NCBI GenBank assembly: GCA_016195915.1
Contig: JACPYS010000037.1
Location: 36,581 to 100,580, forward strand
Reading direction: 5' to 3'
DNA length: 64,000 nucleotides
From: Betaproteobacteria bacterium
GTDB taxonomy: Bacteria; Pseudomonadota; Gammaproteobacteria; Burkholderiales; SG8-39
Part shown: one piece after another, positions 47,701-59,348 of the stretch
Layout: every line of letters starts with the position of its first letter
How positions within the stretch are numbered: the stretch's first letter is position 1
Made by a program: the position numbers and the translations under genes
Notes under the pieces: model-generated
Databases searched by the model: none
Seen by the model: only the letters and a program-made list of their open reading frames with translations
Told to the model about the DNA's origin: nothing

Positions 47701-49338
47701 TTATGTCAGATCGCCCGTGTCGCGGTAATGCGATGTGATGGGATAGCGCCAGTCCTTGCCGAAACACCTGAAGGTAATGCGCACCACCGGCGGGGACTGA
47801 CGCCGCTTGTACTCGCTCCGACGTATGAGTTCGACCACCCGCCTGACGTCCGCGACCGCATGGCCTTGCGCGACGATCTCGCGCGGCGAGCGGTTGTGCT
47901 CCATGTACGCCTCCATGATGGCGTCGAGCACCTCGTAGGCGGGGAGGCTGTCCTGGTCGGTCTGGTTGTCGCGCAATTCGGCCGACGGGGCGCGCGTGAT
48001 GATGTTCGCCGGGATCACGTCGGAAACCGTATTGCGGTAACGGGCGAGCCTCCACACCAGCGTCTTCGCGATGTCCTTGATCACTGCGTAGCCGCCCGCC
48101 ATGTCGCCGTACAGCGTTGAATAGCCTACCGCCATTTCGGACTTGTTTCCGGTAGTCAGCACCATCGAACCGAACTTGTTGGAAAGCGACATCAGAATCG
48201 TGCCACGGATTCGCGCCTGGAGGTTTTCCTCCGTCAGGTCCGCGGGCCGGCCGCGGAATTCGCCGGCGAGCGCCGCAAGAAAGGAATCGAACACCGGCCG
48301 TATGCCGATCACGTCGTAACGCACGTCGAGGCGTCGCGCCATGTCCTTCGCGTCGTCGAGGCTCATCCGCGCCGTGTACTGCGTCGGCATCATCACCGCC
48401 CGCAATTTGTCCGCGCCGAGCGCGTCGCAGGCAATCGCGAGCGTCAACGCCGAATCCACGCCTCCCGAGAGCCCGAGCAGCGCGCCGGGAAAACCGTTTT
48501 TCTGGACGTAGTCGCGCGTGCCGACCACCAGCGCGCGGTAAACCTCGGCCTCGACGGGCAGTTCAGCCGAGATCGGCCCCGCGACCGGTCGAGCGCCGTC
48601 GAATTCCACGATCTCCAGCGCCGAGTCGAAAAATGGCGCCTGGCGCACCACCTCGCCGCTGCCATCGAGCACGCATGAGGCGCCATCGAAGACCAGTTCA
48701 TCCTGTCCCCCGACCATGTTGACGTACACCATCGGCAGGTGCGTTTCGCGGATCCACTCGCGAAATGCCTTGTGACGGGTCGCCTGCTTGCGCTTGTGGT
48801 ACGGCGATGCGTTGATCGAGAGAATCACCTGCGCGCCGGCCGCCTTCGCCATCGCCGGAGCCTCCGGCCACCAAACGTCTTCGCAGATGGTCAGACCGAA
48901 ACGCGTGCCCTTGATCTCGACAATGCACGGCTCGTTCCAAGAGGAGAAGTAGCGCTTCTCATCGAACACCTCGTAGTTCGGCAGGTCGTGCTTGCGCGCG
49001 CATGCGACGATGCGCCCGTCCCGGATCACCGCCGCGGAGTTGTAGCGGCCTCCCTCGAGCAATTCCGGAAATCCCACCACCGCCGTGATGCCGCGCACCT
49101 GCACCGCGAGGCGCTCCAGTTCGCGCCGGCAGTCGTGAAAGAAACCTTCACGCAGCAACAGGTCTTCCGGCGGGTAACCGCACAGCGCGAGTTCGGGCGC
49201 AAGCACGAGGTCGGCGCCCGCGACGCGCGCCTGCTCGACCGACTGACGGATCCTGGATGCGTTGCCGGTGAGGTCGCCAACCGTGCAATTGATCTGCGCC
49301 AGCGCAATCCTGATGCGCTCGCGGGAGGATGAAGCCAT
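47701..49338 (-). CDS. nadE: Glutamine-dependent NAD+ synthetase
   Basis: This 545-residue enzyme completes NAD synthesis by amidating deamido-NAD. The N-terminal glutaminase (nitrilase fold) has the catalytic Glu in LAPELALCGYPPEDLLLREG, a Lys in the DEKRYF region and the nucleophile Cys in GLTICEDVWWPE. The C-terminal synthetase has the P-loop LSGGVDSALTLAIA. The only plausible ATG is at 49338. A TATAAT on the minus strand (49345-49350) ends 7 bases before this ATG, so the mRNA may be leaderless. glnB follows downstream. Confidence 0.95.
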   Translation of the reverse strand: MASSSRERIRIALAQINCTVGDLTGNASRIRQSVEQARVAGADLVLAPELALCGYPPEDLLLREGFFHDCRRELERLAVQVRGITAVVGFPELLEGGRYNSAAVIRDGRIVACARKHDLPNYEVFDEKRYFSSWNEPCIVEIKGTRFGLTICEDVWWPEAPAMAKAAGAQVILSINASPYHKRKQATRHKAFREWIRETHLPMVYVNMVGGQDELVFDGASCVLDGSGEVVRQAPFFDSALEIVEFDGARPVAGPISAELPVEAEVYRALVVGTRDYVQKNGFPGALLGLSGGVDSALTLAIACDALGADKLRAVMMPTQYTARMSLDDAKDMARRLDVRYDVIGIRPVFDSFLAALAGEFRGRPADLTEENLQARIRGTILMSLSNKFGSMVLTTGNKSEMAVGYSTLYGDMAGGYAVIKDIAKTLVWRLARYRNTVSDVIPANIITRAPSAELRDNQTDQDSLPAYEVLDAIMEAYMEHNRSPREIVAQGHAVADVRRVVELIRRSEYKRRQSPPVVRITFRCFGKDWRYPITSHYRDTGDLT

Positions 49339-49344
49339 ATGGCA

Positions 49345-49352
49345 ATTATAAT
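49345..49352. promoter_or_regulatory. Overlapping bidirectional -10 boxes for nadE and the GNAT/FemAB gene
   Basis: The 8-base palindromic ATTATAAT gives TATAAT on both strands: 49345-49350 for nadE (minus) and 49347-49352 for the rightward gene. The leftward box is 6-7 bases from the nadE ATG. Confidence 0.5.
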
Positions 49353-49432
49353 GCGCCCCATCATGCCGACGACCGAGTCGCTGCATCTCCCGATGTCTTT
49401 CGGGCAACGGCAATTTTGCGTACCTGCGGCAG

Positions 49433-50575
49433 TTGCGCGTCGTTGATTCACTGCGCGACGTTTCAAGCAGAGCGTGGAACGCGCTGCTGGCGGGTGACGG
49501 CGCGAATGCCGTGTTGGACGGCGCAGGCGCCGTGGCCAACCCGTTCGTCCGCCACGAATTTCTTTCTGCCCTGATCGAGACCGGCTGCGCCGGTGCTCGC
49601 ACCGGGTGGCGGCCTCAATTCCTGTTGCACGAGCGCGACGGGATGCTCGCCGGGGCGATGCCGCTGTTCGTCAAGTCACACTCGTATGGCGAGTACGTTT
49701 TCGACTGGGCCTGGGCCGCGGCTTACCAGCGCCACGGCCTCGAGTATTATCCCAAGCTCCTCTGCGCGGTCCCGTTTACACCCGTCGGGGGCCCGCGCCT
49801 GCTCGCGGCCGAAGACGGCGACCGCCGCGCGCTCATTTCCCGCGCGCTCGAGTTGGCGCGCCGGACGTCGTCCCTCCACGTGCTGTTCCCAAACGGCGCC
49901 GAGGCGGACCTGATGCGCGGGCAGGGGATGCTGTTGCGCGAGACCGTGCAGTTCCACTGGCGCAATGAAGACTACGCGGATTTCGCGGATTTCCTGTCGC
50001 GCCTTTCGCGTCCGCGGCGCAAGAACATCCGGCAGGAGCGTCGCCGCGTACGCGAAGCGGGGGTGACGTTCCGGTGGCTGCGCGGCGCCGATATCCGCGC
50101 GGCGCATTGGGAGTTCTTCAACCGCTGTTACCGAAACACCTATCGCTTCCACGGTTCGAGCCCGTACCTGTCGCTCGCGTTCTTCCAACGCACTGGCGAG
50201 GCGCTACCCGAGCACACGCTGCTCATCCTCGCCGAACGAGAGGGCAGGCCGATCGCGGCTGCACTCGATTTCGTGACCACGGAATCGATCTACGGCCGCT
50301 ACTGGGGTGCGATTGAACACGTGCCGCTGCTGCACTTCGAGGTGTGTTACTACCAGGCGATCGAATTCGCGATCGCGCACGGCCTCAAGACCTTCGAGGG
50401 CGGCGCGCAAGGAGAGCACAAGCTGTTTCGCGGCCTGCTGCCGGTGCGTTCGGTTTCGGCTCACTGGCTCGCGGAGCCGGGTTTTTTTCGCGCAGTCGAG
50501 GACTACCTCGAGCGCGAAACGGCGGGAATCGGCAGGTACGTAGACGAACTCGCCGATCACTCGCCTTTCCGGTAG
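49433..50575 (+). CDS. FemAB-like/GNAT acyltransferase (DUF482-type)
   Basis: A 380-residue protein of the GNAT-like, peptidoglycan-biosynthesis-associated family once called DUF482. It starts at a TTG at 49433; no ATG or GTG precedes it in frame. Typical stretches are NPFVRHEFLSALIETGCAGA near the start, DWAWAAAYQRHGLEYYPKLL, RPRRKNIRQERRRVREAGVT and the end FEGGAQGEHKLFRGLLPVRS. Such proteins are thought to transfer an acyl or aminoacyl group, but the substrate is unknown. It is transcribed away from nadE. Confidence 0.85.
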   Translation: MRVVDSLRDVSSRAWNALLAGDGANAVLDGAGAVANPFVRHEFLSALIETGCAGARTGWRPQFLLHERDGMLAGAMPLFVKSHSYGEYVFDWAWAAAYQRHGLEYYPKLLCAVPFTPVGGPRLLAAEDGDRRALISRALELARRTSSLHVLFPNGAEADLMRGQGMLLRETVQFHWRNEDYADFADFLSRLSRPRRKNIRQERRRVREAGVTFRWLRGADIRAAHWEFFNRCYRNTYRFHGSSPYLSLAFFQRTGEALPEHTLLILAEREGRPIAAALDFVTTESIYGRYWGAIEHVPLLHFEVCYYQAIEFAIAHGLKTFEGGAQGEHKLFRGLLPVRSVSAHWLAEPGFFRAVEDYLERETAGIGRYVDELADHSPFR

Positions 50576-50668
50576 TCGGTCCGGCGAGCCGCGTTGCCGC
50601 GACGCGCCTGTGCGCGCACAATGTTGCGACAACCCATCAGGCTTGCGTAAGCGCAAACGAGGAAAATC

Positions 50669-51430
50669 ATGCGACTCAAGGACAAGGTGGTCATCGTCAC
50701 CGGCGCCGGCTCCGGATTCGGCGAAGCCATAGCAAAGCGCTTCGCGCGGGAAGGCGCGAAGATCGTGGTCAACGATATCCACGCCCCGGGCGGAGAGCGC
50801 GTCGCCAGCGCGATCGCAGGCGATGGCGGCAAGGCGCTCTACGTCAAAGGCGACGTTACGCGAGGAACCGACTGGGCCAACCTGGTCGGCGCGACGCAGG
50901 CATCGTTCGGGCGGTTGGACTGTATCGTCAACAATGCGGGCTGGACCCACCGCAACAAACCCTTCCTTGAGGTGAGCGAGGAAGAGTTCGACAAGGTCTA
51001 CGCCGTGAACGTCAAAAGCGTTTACCTGTCGGCAATGCACGCGGTGCCCGTATTCCGCAAGCAGGGGGGAGGCTGTTTCGTGAACATTGCCTCCACCGCC
51101 GGACTGCGTCCGCGGCCCGGTCTTACGGTCTACAACAGTTCCAAAGGCGCGGTGATCCTGATGTCGAAATCGATGGCGGCAGAATTCGGCCCGGACAGAA
51201 TTCGCGCCAACTGTGTCAACCCAGTGTTCAGCCCGGACACGGCGCTTTCCGCGGAGTTTGCCGGCGGTGAGATCACCGAGGAAGCGAAAACGCGGTTTCT
51301 TGCGACGATACCGCTCGGGCGTTTTTCGACGCCGCTGGATGTGGCCAACGCGTGCCTCTACCTCGCGTCCGATGATGCCAGCTTCGTCAGCGGCGTGTGC
51401 ATCGAGGTGGACGGCGGGCGGTGTGTATAG
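50669..51430 (+). CDS. SDR family oxidoreductase (3-ketoacyl reductase-like)
   Basis: This 253-residue classical short-chain dehydrogenase starts MRLKDKVVIVTGAGSGFGEA with a GAGGA ribosome site. TGAGSGFG binds the cofactor, NNAG is present and the active site has Ser in NIASTAG and YNSSK (YxxxK) intact. The C-terminal end SGVCIEVDGGRCV is normal. It may reduce a ketoacyl or sugar substrate; the substrate cannot be told. It is a separate gene from the SDR at 17059. Confidence 0.88.
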   Translation: MRLKDKVVIVTGAGSGFGEAIAKRFAREGAKIVVNDIHAPGGERVASAIAGDGGKALYVKGDVTRGTDWANLVGATQASFGRLDCIVNNAGWTHRNKPFLEVSEEEFDKVYAVNVKSVYLSAMHAVPVFRKQGGGCFVNIASTAGLRPRPGLTVYNSSKGAVILMSKSMAAEFGPDRIRANCVNPVFSPDTALSAEFAGGEITEEAKTRFLATIPLGRFSTPLDVANACLYLASDDASFVSGVCIEVDGGRCV

Positions 51431-51439
51431 GAACTGTAA

Positions 51440-52840
<1,401 letters not shown>

Positions 52841-52885
52841 GGGTGTCCTCTGCAGACAGCCGGAGCGGCCGGGAAACGGGGGCCG

Positions 52886-52891
52886 ATTATA
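52886..52891 (-). promoter_or_regulatory. -10 box for the DEAD-box helicase gene
   Basis: A perfect TATAAT on the minus strand about 46 bases upstream of the ATC codon at 52840. It gives a short leader containing AGAGGA. The -35 element is not obvious. Confidence 0.45.
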
Positions 52892-52941
52892 ACCGACGCG
52901 CGGCCGGTCCCGCCCGACAAGCGTGGTGATTGCGCAACAGT

Positions 52942-53469
52942 TCAGTTGATCGTGCGCGGCGCGGCAGTCTCTTCCGGTTGCGCCTCGGCACCGGGGAGCT
53001 TCAGATCAATGTCCCAGCCGGTCTTCTTCACTGCCGACTGGATCAAGCGGCACACCGAGTGCAGCAACACGGAATCGAACGAAAGCGTCAAACCGTTCCC
53101 CACCGACGGGTGCAGGGCCAGAACGGGTAATCCGCCCGGGTCCCGTCCGGTCTGGATGCGCGCAAGGAGGATGGGTTCAGTGCCGAGCGGCGTCGCCACC
53201 GGGTCCGCCTCGTAGGGCTTGGAAAAGTCGGCGCGCGCCACCGCCTGCTCGTGCTCAAGGGAAAGCAGCGCCTTGCGCGCCTCCGGGTTCGCCTGGGCCT
53301 TGATGCGGGGGCTGAGGTCCTCGGCCAACTGCACCAGCACCGGCCACAGAAGCTTGACGTAACGTCGCGTCATCCACAGGCGCATCTCTGCGCCTTCGCT
53401 GGTCGAAATCTGCATCAGCAGGCGGTCCTGCTCAGGATTGAAATCGATCTTGAGTTGGCGCAGCTTCAT
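52942..53469 (-). CDS. Conserved hypothetical protein
   Basis: This 175-residue soluble protein was not recognised. It starts MKLRQLKIDFNPEQDRLLMQ with a beta-rich N-terminus, a helical middle (LMTRRYVKLLWPVLVQLAED-like) and a beta-rich C-terminal part (LALHPSVGNGLTLSFDSVLL). It has no signal peptide, membrane segment or catalytic motif. It lies between the DEAD-box helicase and rfaE2 in the same direction. Confidence 0.7.
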   Translation of the reverse strand: MKLRQLKIDFNPEQDRLLMQISTSEGAEMRLWMTRRYVKLLWPVLVQLAEDLSPRIKAQANPEARKALLSLEHEQAVARADFSKPYEADPVATPLGTEPILLARIQTGRDPGGLPVLALHPSVGNGLTLSFDSVLLHSVCRLIQSAVKKTGWDIDLKLPGAEAQPEETAAPRTIN

Positions 53470-53496
53470 TGAGAGGTGTGCCGGCGTTTAGCGCAT

Positions 53497-53979
53497 CTAC
53501 CTGCGGATCCTCGAAATCAGTCCCGTGGTCGAGCGCCGATATTCGAACGGAATCGCAATCGTGCGACCACCCCATCCCGCGACCTGTGTCCCTCCGACGA
53601 TCTTCTCCACCGGCCAGTCGCCACCCTTGACGAGCACCTCCGGTCGTATCGTCTCGATCAGCGCGAGCGGAGTATCTTCATCGAACCACGTGACGTAATC
53701 GACCGCCTCGAGCGCGGCGACCAGCGCCATGCGGTCATCCAGCGGATTCACCGGGCGCTCAGGACCCTTGCCGAGCCTGCGCACGGATGCGTCGCTGTTG
53801 ATCGCGACCATGAGCGCGCTGCCAAGCGCCTTCGCCCGGGCGAGGTACGTCACGTGACCCCTGTGCAGAACATCGAATACCCCGTTGGTAAACACCAGCG
53901 GTCGGGTCAGGCTTGCGCACACGCGCCCCGCCGTTTGCGGCTCGATGAGCTTGCGCTCGAACGCCGGCCGCATGGCCAT
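53497..53979 (-). CDS. rfaE2: D-glycero-beta-D-manno-heptose 1-phosphate adenylyltransferase
   Basis: This 160-residue enzyme is the stand-alone C-terminal half of HldE. It makes ADP-heptose for the lipopolysaccharide core. The start MAMRPAFERKLIEPQTAGRV at 53979 gives full length. The nucleotidyltransferase motif is FTNGVFDVLHRGH (HxGH), followed by VAINSDASVRRLGKGPERPV and VKGGDWPVE. gmhA, for an earlier step in the same pathway, lies 0.7 kb away in the same direction. Confidence 0.93.
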   Translation of the reverse strand: MAMRPAFERKLIEPQTAGRVCASLTRPLVFTNGVFDVLHRGHVTYLARAKALGSALMVAINSDASVRRLGKGPERPVNPLDDRMALVAALEAVDYVTWFDEDTPLALIETIRPEVLVKGGDWPVEKIVGGTQVAGWGGRTIAIPFEYRRSTTGLISRIRR

Positions 53980-54022
53980 ACCGGGTTGAGGGCGAAACCG
54001 GGGCCGACGCAGGCCTGTTCCG

Positions 54023-55326
<1,304 letters not shown>

Positions 55327-55713
55327 TCACTCGACGAACACTTCGAACTCCACGCGCCTCGCCGGGTTCGGGTGCCACTCCAGCCGGCTGATGCGGGCGC
55401 GCAGCACAACGCCGCGGTCCATGCCCCAGGCAAGTGCAGCGTTCTCACGACGCGGCACGTAGCCGAGAACGTGGCCGCGCCATTCGACGCGCAGGGCGTT
55501 CGCGTCGTGGGGATTGTCGGGCTCGCGGACCAGTTGCAGTTCGTCCCCGCGCCTCAGTTCCGGCCATACGCTTGCCGCCTGATGGAAGCGAAACCCGGCC
55601 AGCGGCGAACTCTGCACGAGCAGTTGAACCCTTCCCCCGTCCTGGGCGGCGGCGCCGGGCAAAAGCAGGCACGCCGCCAGCGCCGTCATCAGCGCATCAG
55701 CAGCGAAACGCAT
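55327..55713 (-). CDS. HIRAN-domain protein with signal peptide
   Basis: This 128-residue protein has a signal sequence (MTALAACLLLPGAAAQ region) followed by a HIRAN-like domain: GFRFHQAASVWPELRRGDEL, VREPDNPHDANALRVEW and LGYVPRRENAALAW. HIRAN domains usually bind DNA ends in helicases such as HLTF. A secreted version is unusual, and its ligand is unknown. The gene overlaps yraN by 17 bases and is followed by gmhA 18 bases later. Confidence 0.8.
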   Translation of the reverse strand: MRFAADALMTALAACLLLPGAAAQDGGRVQLLVQSSPLAGFRFHQAASVWPELRRGDELQLVREPDNPHDANALRVEWRGHVLGYVPRRENAALAWGMDRGVVLRARISRLEWHPNPARRVEFEVFVE

Positions 55714-56044
55714 CGCGGATCCAATGCACGCGCTGCGCGTTGAGGTCGTCCAGAAGCATCACGTCGAACCGGCAGTCGGACTCCGGCTTCCCGGCAAGGT
55801 AAAAACGGGCCGCTGCGGCGATGCGCGCGCGCTTGATGCCGGTGACGCTCTCGGCCGCGCCGCCAAACATCGCGTTGCGACGCAACCGCACTTCGCAGAA
55901 CACCAGCGTCTTGCCCTCCCGGGCGATCAGGTCCACTTCGCCCAGGCGACAGCGGAAATTGCGCTCAATCAGCGCCAGTCCGGCCCCCTCGAGCAGTCGC
56001 GCACACAGCGCTTCGGCCCGGCGTCCCTGCTCGTTTGCATCCAT
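55697..56044 (-). CDS. yraN: UPF0102 family protein (YraN)
   Basis: This 115-residue protein has a restriction-endonuclease-like fold. The sequence MDANEQGRRAEALCARLLEG, then RNFRCRLGEVDLIAREGKTL and VFCEVRLRRNAMFG, keeps the GExDLI...FCEVR nuclease-type residues of the family. Its exact role is unknown. It is divergent from rsmI, the arrangement known from many proteobacteria. Confidence 0.93.
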   Translation of the reverse strand: MDANEQGRRAEALCARLLEGAGLALIERNFRCRLGEVDLIAREGKTLVFCEVRLRRNAMFGGAAESVTGIKRARIAAAARFYLAGKPESDCRFDVMLLDDLNAQRVHWIRDAFRC

Positions 56045-56130
56045 AAGCGGTTCCTCGCGGTTGCTCTTCGTCTAACGGCACAGGACAATCGCCGTTGACA
56101 CCCCGCTACCGCCACCGAAATGGATGGTCC

Positions 56131-56973
56131 ATGCCCGGCACGCTTTTCGTCGTCGCCACACCGATCGGCAATCTGGCGGATCTCTCGCCGCGCGCAATCG
56201 ACATCCTCGGCAGCGTTGCGTTGATCGCCTGCGAAGACACGCGCACATCACGCACCCTGCTCGCGCATTTCGGCATTTCGACCCGCAGCGTTTCCTTGCA
56301 CGCGCACAACGAACGCTCTGCATCGGTCCACCTGGTCGAGACGCTGCGTTGCGGCAGTGACGTCGCCCTGATATCCGACGCGGGAACGCCGGCCGTCTCC
56401 GATCCGGGTGCACGGCTGGTCGAGGAGGCGCATCGCTCGGGCATCCGGGTGATCCCGGTACCCGGCCCGAGCGCCGCGCTCGCTGCATTCTCCGCCAGCG
56501 GTTTCGCTGCCGACCGGTTGCTGTTTGCCGGTTTCCTGCCCGCTTCGACAGCGGCGCGGCGCAAAGCGATTGCCGGACTCGAATCCGGCTGCGCCATCAT
56601 CCTCTATGAGGCGCCACACCGCATCCGCGCCACCCTGGCGGACCTCGCCGCTGCTTTCGGGGCCGCGCGCGAGGTGGCGATCGGGCGCGAACTCACGAAG
56701 AAATTCGAGGAGATGGCGCGCATGCCGCTTGGCACCGCGCTCACCTGGCTCGACGCCCGAGCACACCGCGAACAAGGCGAGTTCGCGCTGGTCATCGCGC
56801 CGGAAGCCGCGCGTCGGGAGAGAGGCGCGCTCGACGCCGATCTTGTTCTGGCGACCCTGCTCGAAGCGCTCGGTCCCAGCGACGCGGCGAAACTCGCGGC
56901 GAAACTGACGGGCCAGACCCGCAAGGCGCTCTACGCTCGCGCCCTCGAACTCGGAATGCGCGGCAAGCGATGA
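56131..56973 (+). CDS. rsmI: 16S rRNA (cytidine-1402-2'-O)-methyltransferase
   Basis: This 280-residue SAM-dependent methyltransferase has the tetrapyrrole methylase fold. The start [20 protein letters not shown] at 56131 is the family N-terminus. [20 protein letters not shown] and [20 protein letters not shown] bind SAM and [12 protein letters not shown] and [13 protein letters not shown] follow. It methylates C1402 of 16S rRNA. It is divergent from yraN. Full length. Confidence 0.95.
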   Translation: MPGTLFVVATPIGNLADLSPRAIDILGSVALIACEDTRTSRTLLAHFGISTRSVSLHAHNERSASVHLVETLRCGSDVALISDAGTPAVSDPGARLVEEAHRSGIRVIPVPGPSAALAAFSASGFAADRLLFAGFLPASTAARRKAIAGLESGCAIILYEAPHRIRATLADLAAAFGAAREVAIGRELTKKFEEMARMPLGTALTWLDARAHREQGEFALVIAPEAARRERGALDADLVLATLLEALGPSDAAKLAAKLTGQTRKALYARALELGMRGKR

Positions 56974-57040
56974 CGAAAACGCCGTGCCCCGCGGTAGAAT
57001 CGTCGCCACTGCGCTGCGCATATCCCCCGGACCCGAACGC

Positions 57041-58072
57041 TTGGACTCGATCACCCTTACGCGCCCGGACGATTGGCACCTGCATCTGCGCGATGGCGCC
57101 GCGATGCGCGATGTGTTGGGCGACACGGCCCGCCGCTTCGCACGCGCGATCGTAATGCCCAATCTGCAGCCCCCCGTCACCACGACGGAGGCAGCGCTGG
57201 CCTATCGCGAGCGAATTCTTTCCGCCCTTCCGGCGGGCGTGAACTTCGAGCCGCTGATGACGCTTTACCTGACCGACGACACGCCGCCGGAGGAAATCTC
57301 CCGTGCCAAACTATCCGGGCGCGTTGTCGCTGCGAAGCTTTACCCGGCCGGCGCGACAACGCATTCCGACGCGGGCGTTACACGCATCTCGCGCTGTTTC
57401 AGGACACTGGAAAGGATGCAGGATGTCAGCATGCCCCTGCTGGTGCACGGCGAAGTCACCGATCCGGAGGTCGACGTGTTCGACCGCGAACGGGTTTTCG
57501 TCGAGGAAGTGCTCTCGCCGCTGGTGGAGCGTTTCCCCACGCTGAAAGTGATCCTCGAGCACGTTACGACGCGCCACGCGGTCAATTTCGTCGAGGTGAT
57601 GCCGGATCGAGTCGCGGCGACCATCACTGCGCACCATCTCCTCATGAATCGCAACGCGCTGTTCCTCGGAGGCTTGCGCCCGCACCACTATTGCCTGCCG
57701 GTGCTCAAACGCGAGGGCGACCGCGAAGCGCTGGTGAGCGCAGCAACCTCCGGCAACCCGAAATTCTTTCTCGGTACCGACAGCGCGCCGCATGCCCGGG
57801 GCGCGAAGGAGGCGGCGTGCGGCTGCGCCGGCATGTACACCGCGAATGCTGCGATCGAGCTATATGCCGCCGCGTTCGAGGAGGCCAACGCGCTCGATAC
57901 GCTGGAAGGGTTCGCGAGCTTCTTCGGACCGGATTTCTACGGCCTGCCGCGCAACAGCGGAAAAATCCGCCTCGCTCGCCGCGCCTGGCAGATGCCCGAG
58001 AAACTGCCGTTCGGCGGCGATGAACTCGTGCCGCTGCGTGCAGGGGAGACCTTGGCGTGGCAGCTCGCCTGA
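57041..58072 (+). CDS. pyrC: Dihydroorotase (type II, PyrC)
   Basis: This 343-residue zinc enzyme of pyrimidine synthesis interconverts carbamoyl aspartate and dihydroorotate. A TTG at 57041 gives [20 protein letters not shown], the normal N-terminus with HxH (WHLHLRDG). The carbamylated Lys is in [11 protein letters not shown], with His in LLVHGEV and ILEHVTT and Asp in [14 protein letters not shown]. The frame is open 19 codons further upstream but that part is not family-like. It overlaps the next gene by 16 bases. Confidence 0.95.
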   Translation: MDSITLTRPDDWHLHLRDGAAMRDVLGDTARRFARAIVMPNLQPPVTTTEAALAYRERILSALPAGVNFEPLMTLYLTDDTPPEEISRAKLSGRVVAAKLYPAGATTHSDAGVTRISRCFRTLERMQDVSMPLLVHGEVTDPEVDVFDRERVFVEEVLSPLVERFPTLKVILEHVTTRHAVNFVEVMPDRVAATITAHHLLMNRNALFLGGLRPHHYCLPVLKREGDREALVSAATSGNPKFFLGTDSAPHARGAKEAACGCAGMYTANAAIELYAAAFEEANALDTLEGFASFFGPDFYGLPRNSGKIRLARRAWQMPEKLPFGGDELVPLRAGETLAWQLA

Positions 58073-58872
58073 ACGCGGTGACGATCGCGCACCCGATCTT
58101 CGATCCGATTCGCCCCTGGCTCGAGCGCCTGGGCGATGACTTGCCGTCGCCCGAAGCACTAAGCGCGCTCGCTGCCGAACGAGGGCTCGCGAACGCGCGC
58201 GGCCGGCCACTGCGTTTTGCCGCGCCTGGAACGCTCGCAGCAGGAAATTACGAGCTGCGCATCCACGAAACCGGCGTGGTCGCCACGCGTCCGGGGAACC
58301 TGCACGACCTGTTCAATGCGCTGGTTTGGCTCGCCTTCCCGCGCACCAAGGCGACGCTCAACGCACTGCACGCGCGCGAGCTCGCGCGGAAGGAAGTGCA
58401 GCGCAGCCCGCGGCGGAGCCGGCTCCGCGATGCGCTGACCCTGTTCGACGAGGGCGGCGCAATCGTCGCGGTGAGCCATGCACCGCTCGAACAACTGGTT
58501 CGCGAACACCGGTGGCTCGAGCTGTTCTGGCAGCACCGCGACGCAGTTCTCGCGGGCATGCGCTTCTGTGTGTTCGGCCACGCGGTGCTCGACCAGAGCC
58601 GCGATCCGTACCCGGGAATTACCTGCAGGGCGCTGTTCGTTTCCGTAGCGCCCGCTTTGCTGAAGGCGCCGCGTCGGAAACTCGTGGCCCATCTCGACGC
58701 GACGGCGTCCGAATGGTTTTGGTCACGACCGGAAATGACCCCGAAACTATTGCCGCCTTTGCCGGTATTCGGATATCCGGGTTGGTTAGAAAATCGCGAT
58801 CGGCAGGTTTTTCTTGCCGATGAGCGCTACTTCAGGCCATTGCACGCCGATCCGCCGCGTCCGGGCGCGTAG
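58057..58872 (+). CDS. DUF3025 domain protein
   Basis: This 271-residue protein of unknown function starts at a GTG at 58057, inside the end of pyrC. Typical stretches are [40 protein letters not shown] and [20 protein letters not shown], then [20 protein letters not shown]. It has no signal peptide or membrane segment. It is likely cotranscribed with pyrC. It ends just before rnpB. Confidence 0.85.
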   Translation: MAARLNAVTIAHPIFDPIRPWLERLGDDLPSPEALSALAAERGLANARGRPLRFAAPGTLAAGNYELRIHETGVVATRPGNLHDLFNALVWLAFPRTKATLNALHARELARKEVQRSPRRSRLRDALTLFDEGGAIVAVSHAPLEQLVREHRWLELFWQHRDAVLAGMRFCVFGHAVLDQSRDPYPGITCRALFVSVAPALLKAPRRKLVAHLDATASEWFWSRPEMTPKLLPPLPVFGYPGWLENRDRQVFLADERYFRPLHADPPRPGA

Positions 58873-58879
58873 AATGCGA

Positions 58880-59262
58880 AGCGGGAGCTGGCCGGGCAGC
58901 CGCTGCACCAAAAGCGCAGAGGAAAGTCCGGGCTCCGCAGAGCGGGATGCGGGGTAACCCCCCGGCGCGCATAAATGCCGCGCAAGCGGCGCGAAGGCGA
59001 CGAACAGGGCCACAGGGACGATCCGGTTAAGTCCGGGGTGAAACGCGGCAACCTCCATCCGGAGCAACACCAAATAGGCAAGCGCGGTGTGAAAACACTA
59101 CAGGCCGGCTCGGCCGAGCTTGCGGGTAGGTGGCTACAGGGGGGGCAGGGGTCGTTTGATCCCTCAACCCCGGCGATCCGGCGGGTGACCGCCGGACAAG
59201 AGGAATGGCTGCCCGGACGGGTAAAACCGCCCACAGAACCCGGCTTACAGGCCGGCTCTCAT
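58880..59262 (+). ncRNA. rnpB: RNase P RNA, A-type
   Basis: This is the catalytic RNA that trims tRNA 5' ends. The 5' strand GAGCTGGCC (about 58885-58893) pairs with GGCCGGCTC (about 59250-59258) as the P1 helix. Conserved core stretches are GAGGAAAGTCCGGGCTCC near the 5' end, ACAGGGCCAC, and ACAAGAGGAATGGCTGCCC and ACAGAACCCGGCTTACAG near the 3' end. A TAGAAT at 58870-58875 is the likely -10 box. The exact ends are uncertain by a few bases. Confidence 0.95.
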
Positions 59263-59348
59263 CGATCTCATTTCGGTTGCGTTGTTGCAGTGCGGGGTGA
59301 ACGGAAAGCGGTTGCCGAAGCGCGATCCGGGAGGTAATAATTCATCCG

